NCBI GenBank assembly: GCA_903885415.1
Contig: CAISIP010000513.1
Location: forward strand, 1 to 5,406
DNA length: 5,406 bases
Direction of reading: 5' to 3'
Origin: an uncultured beta proteobacterium
GTDB lineage: Bacteria; Pseudomonadota; Gammaproteobacteria; Burkholderiales; Burkholderiaceae_C
Below the pieces are notes generated by a model. The model worked only from the letters and a program-made list of their open reading frames with translations, did no database searches and was not told the origin of the DNA. A program made the position numbers and the translations under genes. This document shows positions 1 to 5,406 of the stretch, in pieces. Every line of letters begins with the position of its first letter. Within the stretch, counting starts at the first letter, position 1.

Positions 1-2450
1 AGTATCCCGGCGGGATGAGCATCATCGCCCGCACCGCGGGGATCGGCCGCAGTGCGCCTGAACTCCAGTGGGATCTGCACTACCTGCTCAAACTGTGGAG
101 CGCTATCGACGGAGCGTCCAAGGGGGGCAAGGGCGCCTACCTGATCTATCAGGAATCCTCGCTGGTGATTCGTGCACTCCGCGACTACTTCAACCACGAC
201 ATCGGCGACATCCTGATAGACACCGACGACGTCTACGATCAGGCACAGCAGTTCATGGCGCATGTCATGCCCGAGCACGCTGCCCGGGTAAAACGCTACC
301 GCGACGACGCGCCGCTGTTCTCGCGCTTCCAGATCGAACACCAGATTGAATCGGCGTATGCGCGCACGGTGCAGTTGCCCAGCGGCGGCGCGATTGTGAT
401 TGACCACACCGAAGCGCTGGTGTCTGTGGATGTGAACTCGGCGCGCGCGATTCGCGGTGGAGACATTGAGGAAACCGCAACGCGCACCAACCTGGAGGCG
501 GCCGACGAGGTCGCGCGCCAGATGCGGCTGCGCGACCTGGGCGGCCTGATCGTCATCGACTTCATCGACATGGAAGAAAGTCGCAACCGGCGCGACGTGG
601 AGAACCGACTGCGCGATGCGCTGCGCCAGGACCGGGCGCGGGTGCAGTTCGGCGCGATCAGCAAGTTCGGACTAATGGAAATGAGCCGCCAGCGGCTTCG
701 GCCGGCGCTCAGCGAAGGCGCTTCGATCCCCTGCCCGCGCTGCGGCGGCTCGGGCCACATTCGCGACACCGAGAGCTCCGCGCTGCAGATTCTGCGCATC
801 ATCCAGGAAGAGTCGCTCAAGGACAACACGGCCTCGGTGCTGTGCCAAGTTCCGGTCGATGTTGCATCTTTCCTGCTCAACGAAAAGCGCACCGAGATCG
901 CCAAGATCGAACTCAAGCAGCGTATCAACGTGCTGATGGTGCCCAACAAGACGCTGGAAACACCGAACTACAAACTGGAGCGACTCAAGCACGACGATCC
1001 AAGGCTCGACAACATCGAGGCCAGCTACAAGCTCGCCGACGAAGTGGAAGACCCGACCTCGGTGACGCGCCGATCGCAGGAACCGACGAACAAGCAGACG
1101 CCGATCATCAAGGGCGTGCTGCCAGATGCGCCTGCGCCTGCTGCAGCGCCGCGCCCCGAGGCCACCAGGGTCGCTCCGGCGGCCAGTCCGGCTCCCGCTA
1201 CCGTGGCGCCAACGCCGCCTTCGGCTTCTGCTGAAAGGGGCTTCTTCGGCTGGGTGAAGGGCCTGTTTGGCGCTTCGTCGCCAGCGCCCGTGCCGGCCAG
1301 GCCAGGCGAGGCTGCAAAGCGCGACGAGCCCGCAGATGGCCGCCCGGCACGCGACGCGCGTCGCCCCGAGGGACGCGAAGGCGCACGCGGTGAAGGCCGT
1401 GACGGCGGTCGCGGTGAAGGGCGCAGTCGTGGCGGTCGCGGTGGTCGCGGCGGTCGCGGCGAGCGTGTAGACCGACCCGCACCGGGGCAACGCGAGCGGA
1501 TCGACGCCGACGCAAACCAGACGGGGGGCCACGCTGGATCGTCGGTAGCGCCGGGAACCGATGGCGCCACGGGCGCCGACGCATCAAGGCCTGAGTCGCG
1601 CGGCGATCGCCCACCACGCAGTGGAGAACGCGGTGGCCGTGGCCGTGGCCGTGGCGCTGAGCGTCCTGACAGCGGCGAACGCGGTGAGGCCACTTCCGAC
1701 GGCGGCACGGCGGCTGGGGCCGATAACCGCGAAGAACGCGAGGCGCGTGAGGCGGGCCGTGGGCCACGCCGCACCGAGCGCAGGCCGCGCCAGGAACTGC
1801 CGGTGGGCGAGACCACGAACTCCGAGGCACCGGTGACCGAAAGCGTATACGCGGCCCGCGCCGCTGCTGCCGCTGCCGGCAACACCCACCAGTCCGAGGG
1901 AACAGGTCCGGCCGCCGAACCGACCGAAAGCGCCGATGCCCGCGAAAGGCGCCCACGGGACGCCCGCGAGCGTGGTCCTCGCCGCGAGCGCGGGGCGCGA
2001 GGCACCGACGATGCGCAGCAGGATCGCTCGCAAGCTGGCCAACAGCCGCTGGAAGGTTTTTCCCATGCGCCGGTTCAAGAGGCAGCGCAAGCAACCCCAG
2101 CAGCGCAGCAGCCAGAACGGGTCGCAGAGAGCATCGCGGTGAGCGCGCTTGCACCGGCCCCGACCGCCGCTGCGGAGCCGAGCGCCGCCGTTCTACCCAA
2201 GGTTCAGCCCTTCGTACTGGCCGTTGATGAACTGGCTCAGGTGGCGCACAGCAGCGGCCTGAACTGGGTCAACTCAGACACCGCGAAGATCAACGCGGCG
2301 CTGGCGGCCATAGCGGCAGAACCCAAGGCGATGCATGTGCCGCGCGAGCGCCCACCCGCGGTGGCGATGGACGAAGGGCCCTTGGTACTGGTCGAAACCA
2401 AACGCGACTTGCGCGACATGCGGCTACCCTTCGAGCAGCCAGCCCCCTGA
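1..2450 (+). CDS. rne: Ribonuclease E (5'-truncated by window edge)
   Basis: RNase E is the endoribonuclease that starts mRNA decay, processes rRNA and tRNA precursors, and scaffolds the degradosome at the inner membrane. The frame is open from base 3 with no stop upstream, so the gene starts outside the window. Compared with E. coli RNase E, about 160 residues (the S1 domain) are missing. Numbering from the Met at base 15, the 5'-sensor motif RTAG is at 6-9, matching E. coli R169/T170. The Mg2+-binding aspartates are D139 (in VDVNSARA) and D182 (in VIDFIDM), matching E. coli D303 and D346. The zinc-link CPRC is C240/C243, matching C404/C407. The small domain runs to about 350. Then follow a Pro/Ala linker (370-406), a membrane-targeting helix (409-419), an Arg/Gly/Glu-rich disordered region (about 430-665) and a distinct C-terminal block (730-811). 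The long tail separates it from RNase G. The Met at 15 is internal, not the true start. All catalytic residues are present, so the enzyme looks functional. Confidence 0.97.
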   Translation, partial: YPGGMSIIARTAGIGRSAPELQWDLHYLLKLWSAIDGASKGGKGAYLIYQESSLVIRALRDYFNHDIGDILIDTDDVYDQAQQFMAHVMPEHAARVKRYRDDAPLFSRFQIEHQIESAYARTVQLPSGGAIVIDHTEALVSVDVNSARAIRGGDIEETATRTNLEAADEVARQMRLRDLGGLIVIDFIDMEESRNRRDVENRLRDALRQDRARVQFGAISKFGLMEMSRQRLRPALSEGASIPCPRCGGSGHIRDTESSALQILRIIQEESLKDNTASVLCQVPVDVASFLLNEKRTEIAKIELKQRINVLMVPNKTLETPNYKLERLKHDDPRLDNIEASYKLADEVEDPTSVTRRSQEPTNKQTPIIKGVLPDAPAPAAAPRPEATRVAPAASPAPATVAPTPPSASAERGFFGWVKGLFGASSPAPVPARPGEAAKRDEPADGRPARDARRPEGREGARGEGRDGGRGEGRSRGGRGGRGGRGERVDRPAPGQRERIDADANQTGGHAGSSVAPGTDGATGADASRPESRGDRPPRSGERGGRGRGRGAERPDSGERGEATSDGGTAAGADNREEREAREAGRGPRRTERRPRQELPVGETTNSEAPVTESVYAARAAAAAAGNTHQSEGTGPAAEPTESADARERRPRDARERGPRRERGARGTDDAQQDRSQAGQQPLEGFSHAPVQEAAQATPAAQQPERVAESIAVSALAPAPTAAAEPSAAVLPKVQPFVLAVDELAQVAHSSGLNWVNSDTAKINAALAAIAAEPKAMHVPRERPPAVAMDEGPLVLVETKRDLRDMRLPFEQPAP
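1239..1271 (+). other. RNase E membrane-targeting amphipathic segment
   Basis: Residues 409-419 (from the Met at base 15) read GFFGWVKGLFG, a short amphipathic stretch of Phe/Trp/Leu with one Lys. It sits between a Pro/Ala linker and the charged tail. Its place and composition match the E. coli segment A (about residues 565-582, with FFGALKALF), which binds RNase E to the inner membrane. The offset of 164 residues from the catalytic core is the same in both proteins. The membrane role is inferred from this match. Confidence 0.8.
1380..1466 (+). repeat. Arg-Gly low-complexity repeat inside rne
   Basis: This in-frame low-complexity stretch encodes residues 456-484 of the visible RNase E, a run of RG, GRGE and RGG units. 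At DNA level, 1428-1454 is three copies of a 9-bp unit of form cgYggYggt (Arg-Gly-Gly), with a partial fourth copy to 1460. A second tract at 1632-1655 contains three exact copies of ggccgt (1635-1652) and encodes GGRGRGRG. In RNase E proteins, such arginine-rich tail segments bind RNA and contribute to condensate formation. The function here is inferred from composition. Confidence 0.75.
2202..2447 (+). other. RNase E C-terminal end block
   Basis: Residues 730-811 of the visible protein regain normal, non-repetitive composition after about 300 residues of low complexity. They contain an aliphatic stretch (PFVLAVDELAQVA), a GLNWVNSD motif with W751, an Ala-rich helix-like stretch and an end motif GPLVLVETKRDL, closing with LPFE near the C-terminus. 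I recall very similar endings on Burkholderiales RNase E proteins. The likely role is a short partner-binding module of the degradosome scaffold. The partner cannot be read from sequence. Confidence 0.6.
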
Positions 2451-2453
2451 AAA

Positions 2454-2485
2454 GGGCGGGGCAAGCGATTGCCCCGCCCCTTGTT
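2454..2485 (+). terminator. Intrinsic terminator of rne, likely bidirectional with hemY
   Basis: The stem is 11 perfect base pairs (2454-2464 with 2469-2479), very GC-rich, closed by a GCGA loop of the stable GNRA type. It begins 3 bp after the rne stop. On the + strand it is followed by the modest T-rich cttgtt. Read on the - strand, the same stem is followed directly by TTTT (complement of 2450-2453), so it can also stop transcription arriving from hemY, whose stop codon lies about 40 bp away. Termination is inferred from structure and position between convergent genes. Confidence 0.8.
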
Positions 2486-2492
2486 CATGCGT

Positions 2493-2512
2493 AGCCGGCC
2501 CTCCTGCCGGCT
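2493..2512. repeat. Small inverted repeat in the rne-hemY intergenic region
   Basis: The arms AGCCGGC (2493-2499) and GCCGGCT (2506-2512) are perfectly complementary around a 6-nt loop, cctcct. No T-run follows on either strand, so this is not a stand-alone intrinsic terminator. It may stabilise the 3' end of the hemY transcript ahead of the main hairpin. On the - strand the loop reads AGGAGG. Confidence 0.5.
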
Positions 2513-2520
2513 GTCGTGAT

Positions 2521-3804
2521 TCAGGCGCCGATCTTGGCGGCGTTGCGCCAGGCGTCGGTGGCGGCGTCAACCTCGCCTTGCTGCTGCGCCAATTCGGCGA
2601 GCAGACGCCAGGCATTGCTGCGCAGACCGGCATCGGGAACCCGCGACAGGCAATGGGTGAGCAATTGACGCGCCTTGCCCCATAGCTGCAGGCGCATGCA
2701 GCTGACGCCGGCCAGGTACTGCAGCAGCGCGTCACCCGGCATCTGCAACTGCGCGGACTCAATTCTCGCCAACCACTGCAAGTCGGCAGCGCCGGCGCTG
2801 CCGGAAAATCCGCGCTCCAAGGCCCGCACCACGTCAATCCGTTGCTGAGGGCTCAGGGCGTCCGGGCGCGACAGCATCTGCTCCCAGACTGGCAACAGCC
2901 ACTTGCGACACTGGGCCGGGTCGCCGCCCAGCGTAAGGAGCCGCTCTGCAGCCCTGACCGCCACCTCGGGAATCGATCGCTCGACGCTATCGAGCTGGGA
3001 CCAGGCCCGTTGCAGCTGGTCGGTATCGTGCGCGCCATCGACCAACGCCACCGCCAGACCGCGCAGTACGCCCTGCGCGGCGGCATCGGACAAGGCCTTG
3101 TGCTTGGCGAGCAGGCGCGCCGTCTCCAAAGCCAGCAGGGTTCGGCCGGCACGCCGCGCCGCCTTAAGTCGCAGCCGCAGCGCAAGCGTCCTGCGTGACG
3201 CGCCCTGGGCCATCGTGTCTAGCGTGTGCAAGGCCTCCGCGGCGTCACCCCGGTCGAGCGCCCAGCGGGCAGCGCGCAACTGGACGCCCTCGCGGGTTTC
3301 CGGTGTGCCGCAAAGAGAGGCCTGCGCAAGCGCCTGCCGGTAATGTTGTTCGCGCAGTACATGGTCCTGCAGCGCATGCGCTGCTTCGGCGGCAATCAGG
3401 TGCGATACCGCCCGCAGGCGAGGGGCGTATACCAGCGACTCGCCGCCAGTTTCGATCGCAGCGAGTTGGACCAGAACCGAATCCGCCGACTTGTTGGCGC
3501 GCACAAAGCGCCCGGCCGCGAGTTGGGAATAGGCGTCGAGCAAATCCACCTGCAGACTGCGCTCGCGCTGGCGCAGCCGCCATACGCGGGCCTGGTGCGG
3601 CAGCGCCAAAAAGGCCGCCAGTGCGCGCAGCGCAAGGTGCAGCGTCAAGAACGCGAGTGTCGCCAGAAGCAGGACAAAATTGAGCGACAGGTCAATCCGG
3701 TACGGTGGCCAAAACAGGGTGACCGAACCCGGGTTGTTGCCGGCAAACAGCGCCACGGCAGCGGCGACGCCGAACAGGGCCAATAACCACAGCGCGGTAC
3801 GCAT
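2521..3804 (-). CDS. hemY: HemY family protein (two TM segments, TPR)
   Basis: This is a 427-residue inner-membrane protein of the proteobacterial HemY family, linked to late protoporphyrin/heme synthesis. Its exact biochemical activity is unproven, and it is unrelated to the Bacillus HemY protoporphyrinogen oxidase. Two hydrophobic segments (about 4-22 and 41-61) flank a short loop with the family-like NNPGSVTLFWPPYRIDLS (23-40), forming a membrane hairpin. A basic stretch follows (70-82, RVWRLRQRER), and then helical Ala/Leu-rich TPR-like repeats run to the C-terminus (for example ALALVDG-type, LLQYLAG and AWRLLAELAQQQG regions). The length is normal for the family. The start ATG is 12 bp after the hemX stop, and AAGGG (complement of 3813-3817) lies 8 nt before it, overlapping that stop. 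It is the last gene of the hemD-hemX-hemY operon. The family call is firm; the role is known only from context. Confidence 0.93.
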   Translation of the reverse strand: MRTALWLLALFGVAAAVALFAGNNPGSVTLFWPPYRIDLSLNFVLLLATLAFLTLHLALRALAAFLALPHQARVWRLRQRERSLQVDLLDAYSQLAAGRFVRANKSADSVLVQLAAIETGGESLVYAPRLRAVSHLIAAEAAHALQDHVLREQHYRQALAQASLCGTPETREGVQLRAARWALDRGDAAEALHTLDTMAQGASRRTLALRLRLKAARRAGRTLLALETARLLAKHKALSDAAAQGVLRGLAVALVDGAHDTDQLQRAWSQLDSVERSIPEVAVRAAERLLTLGGDPAQCRKWLLPVWEQMLSRPDALSPQQRIDVVRALERGFSGSAGAADLQWLARIESAQLQMPGDALLQYLAGVSCMRLQLWGKARQLLTHCLSRVPDAGLRSNAWRLLAELAQQQGEVDAATDAWRNAAKIGA

Positions 3805-3816
3805 ACCTGCCGCCCT

Positions 3817-4875
3817 TTAGCGTCCGGCCGCCGCCGTGGTGAGCGCCGCCAGCGTATCGTCTATGCGCGGCAGCTCCAGCGTCTTCATCTGGCCCTGCAC
3901 CTGCTGCAGCAGACTGGCCGCCGCCTGGGTCTTGCGCGCCGCCGGGTCAAAATACTTGTACAAGGTCGCGGCAGCCGAAGCCAGATCCGCGCGCGCCGAG
4001 TCAAGCTGACGTGCCAGCAGCCCCAGTCGTGCGTTCAGCAGTTTGAGCTTGAGGTTCTCGCGCACGAAGAAGGATTGTTCGGGCGATAGCAAAACGGCTT
4101 CGGGCTGCTCGACACGGCTGACGCGCAACAGATTGCGCAACTCGTCGCCGACCAGTTCCAGTGCGCGCTGCCACCAACGCGTTGCGCTTTCGCTATCGGG
4201 TCGAACCAGCATACCGCTGGCGTTGACCGGCGCGACCGCATTGGACAGCACCAGTTCGTCGGCCATGCGCAGCAGTTCGTCGATGCGTGCCAGCAGCGAG
4301 GGGGTATCGGAAACCACCGTCGCACCCACGCGGCTGATGTCGCGCGCGATCGCGCGCTGCAATTGCGCCAGTCTGGGCTGCGCGGCCCGCGTCACCCTCA
4401 GGTCGGCGCTCTTGAGTGCGGCGACCAGCGGCTCCACGCTGCCGGTGAGTTGTGACTGTTGCTGCGCGAGTCGCAGCGACGATTCGATGTCGACCACCAG
4501 GTTCTCATCGCGCGAGCGCGACAGACTTTGCATCAATTCTTCCAGCTGGCTTCTTTGCATCGCCACTTCGCTGAGCCTGAGTTCCGAAACCGCCAATCGG
4601 GCCGCGGTTTCAAGCGCCTGTTCCTGCGCCTGTTTGGCCATCGCCCGAGCCTCGAGCGCCTGCAGGGCAGAGTCGGTGGTCTGCCTGGCAAGCTGTTCAC
4701 GCGCCGCCGAAAGTCGCTGCCAAAGGGTGGCACTTGCCGCCAGCGAGAGCGCCGCCAGCGCAAGTCCTAAGCGCGCGACGGTCAACAGAGGCTTGCGCAC
4801 CACCGCGCTTGCGCTGGAATGGCCTGGACCGGCGCCGACTTCGACTGTTTTCGGTTCAGGCGGGTCGCTGCTCAT
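3817..4875 (-). CDS. hemX: HemX family membrane protein (uroporphyrinogen-III C-methyltransferase-like annotation)
   Basis: This 352-residue bitopic protein has a short polar N-terminus (1-28), one transmembrane segment (about 30-51, LTVARLGLALAALSL) and then a Gln/Glu/Arg/Ala-rich coiled-coil-like region (about 54-120). The rest is a soluble, probably periplasmic, helical domain. Family-like traits are the stretch around 111-145 (LEELMQSL, DIESSLRLAQQQSQL) and the later RWWQRALELV and SFFVRENLKLKLLNARLGLL. Databases often label this family uroporphyrinogen-III C-methyltransferase, but I see no SAM-binding methyltransferase motifs, so that activity is doubtful. The start ATG overlaps the hemD stop (ATGA), with no strong Shine-Dalgarno before it, pointing to translational coupling. 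The function is probably accessory to tetrapyrrole synthesis or envelope organisation, inferred from its neighbours. Confidence 0.9.
   Translation of the reverse strand: MSSDPPEPKTVEVGAGPGHSSASAVVRKPLLTVARLGLALAALSLAASATLWQRLSAAREQLARQTTDSALQALEARAMAKQAQEQALETAARLAVSELRLSEVAMQRSQLEELMQSLSRSRDENLVVDIESSLRLAQQQSQLTGSVEPLVAALKSADLRVTRAAQPRLAQLQRAIARDISRVGATVVSDTPSLLARIDELLRMADELVLSNAVAPVNASGMLVRPDSESATRWWQRALELVGDELRNLLRVSRVEQPEAVLLSPEQSFFVRENLKLKLLNARLGLLARQLDSARADLASAAATLYKYFDPAARKTQAAASLLQQVQGQMKTLELPRIDDTLAALTTAAAGR
4872..4875 (-). promoter_or_regulatory. hemD/hemX ATGA stop-start overlap
   Basis: On the - strand the four bases read ATGA: ATG starts hemX and TGA ends hemD. The preceding bases (GAATCGACTAG) contain no strong Shine-Dalgarno, so hemX translation probably depends on ribosomes finishing hemD. 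This supports the hemX start chosen here. Confidence 0.8.
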
Positions 4876-5406
4876 CTAGTCGATTCTATCGACGCGACCA
4901 GATCGTCCATGCCCGGCCGTGACTCGCTTACAACAGAAAAGCCGGCGTCTCGCGCGGCCTGCGCGATGCGCGGATGCGTCGCCAGCGCGCGCGCGCGGCT
5001 CCAGTCCTGATCCGGCATGCGCGCCATCAGATTGGCCAGCGCCTGTGCACTGCTAAAAAGCCACAACGAGCCGTCGCTGGCGGCCTGCAATGCCAGCGCG
5101 CGCTGTGGCGGTTCGAGCACCGGGGCGCAGCGGCAGTAAGCGACCAGGAAATCCACCTGCACACCAGCGGCCCGAAGGCTTTGCGCCAGCCAGTCGCGGC
5201 CGCTGCCCACGTCGTCAGACGACCGCGTGCCGCGATCCGCCAGCCGCGCCGGGTCATCCCGACCGCGAACGACCAACACCCGCTCCCCTGCACGCACGCA
5301 CCCACCAACGACTTGCCACAAAGCCTCGGAATCGAACTGGGCGCTGTCGGGCGCAGGGGCGTCGAGTCGCGACGGGTTAACGCCCCTACGCAGCAAGGCA
5401 GCTGCC
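4872..5406 (-). CDS. hemD: Uroporphyrinogen-III synthase (N-terminus cut by window edge)
   Basis: HemD closes hydroxymethylbilane into uroporphyrinogen III, with inversion of ring D, in the cytosol. About 177 codons are visible. The frame stays open to the right edge, so the TTG at 5396 is not a convincing start and roughly 80-100 residues should lie outside. Counting from that TTG, FDSEALW (21-27) is the hinge into the second domain, RVLVVRG (39-45) and GRDWLAQSLRAAGVQVDFLVAY (66-87) form its core, and SLWLFSSAQAL (109-119) is the usual Ser-containing strand-turn. ATHPRIAQAARDAGF and the final GMDDLVASIE helix complete the domain. Between VRG and GRDWL lie about 20 polar residues (46-65) that E. 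coli HemD lacks, probably a surface loop. The stop overlaps the hemX start by 4 bp. hemC is expected upstream, beyond the window. The enzyme family evolves fast, so the assignment rests on motifs plus operon context. Confidence 0.9.
   Translation of the reverse strand, partial: AAALLRRGVNPSRLDAPAPDSAQFDSEALWQVVGGCVRAGERVLVVRGRDDPARLADRGTRSSDDVGSGRDWLAQSLRAAGVQVDFLVAYCRCAPVLEPPQRALALQAASDGSLWLFSSAQALANLMARMPDQDWSRARALATHPRIAQAARDAGFSVVSESRPGMDDLVASIESTR

Noticed and set aside
15..17. ATG at 15 as the true start of rne
   Set aside because: The frame is open upstream to the window edge, and the sequence at this point matches the middle of the E. coli catalytic region, so the S1 domain must lie upstream.
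1635..1652. CRISPR array or mobile-element repeat
   Set aside because: The repeat units are 6-9 bp, in frame and without spacers. They are simple coding tandem repeats, not CRISPR repeats or inverted-repeat ends.
672..2154. Long open frames on the - strand opposite rne (672-1532, 1025-2005, 1198-2154) and + strand frames inside the tail
   Set aside because: They are shadows of a GC-rich Arg/Gly/Ala coding region where stops are rare. Their translations are low-complexity Arg/Ser/Pro and resemble no family, while the + frame matches RNase E throughout.
3195..3786. Open frames on the + strand opposite hemY (3195-3683, 3226-3786)
   Set aside because: They are antisense to the well-supported hemY frame, have mixed low-complexity composition and show no plausible family.
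4043..4879. 278-codon open frame on the + strand opposite hemX
   Set aside because: It is a Ser/Arg/Ala-rich translation antisense to a clear HemX protein, with no recognisable domain. It is a codon-bias shadow.
5394..5396. TTG at 5396 as the start of hemD
   Set aside because: The frame continues to the right edge, and starting here would remove the whole first HemD domain.

Overview
The window is GC-rich and tightly packed, with strong G/C preference at third codon positions. It carries a piece of a bacterial chromosome that reads as Betaproteobacteria, probably Burkholderiales. The basis is the type of RNase E tail, the hemD-hemX-hemY order and the style of the HemX and HemY proteins. This assignment rests on remembered family features, not on a search.

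Left part (1-2450, + strand): the 3' four-fifths of rne, encoding RNase E. The N-terminal S1 domain lies upstream of the window. The catalytic DNase I-like domain, the zinc-link cysteine pair and the small domain are intact. They are followed by a Pro/Ala linker, an amphipathic membrane-targeting segment, a long arginine/glycine/acidic disordered scaffold and an ordered-looking C-terminal end block.

Middle (2451-2520): a short convergent intergenic region. It holds a strong GC-rich hairpin with a GNRA-type loop that can serve as a terminator for both strands, plus a second small inverted repeat.

Right part (2521-5406, - strand): three genes transcribed right to left. They are hemD (uroporphyrinogen-III synthase, N-terminus beyond the right edge), hemX (membrane-anchored HemX-family protein) and hemY (two-TM, TPR-containing HemY). 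hemD and hemX overlap by ATGA and hemX and hemY are 12 bp apart, so this is one translationally coupled operon. HemD makes the tetrapyrrole precursor uroporphyrinogen III. HemX and HemY are inner-membrane companions of unproven biochemical role that are usually co-transcribed with hemC/hemD. The promoter must lie beyond the right edge.

I see no tRNA, rRNA, CRISPR array, insertion sequence, phage gene or defence gene. These are conserved housekeeping genes and I find no convincing undescribed system. The most interesting points are the architecture of the RNase E tail, the linker insertion in HemD and the shared bidirectional terminator.
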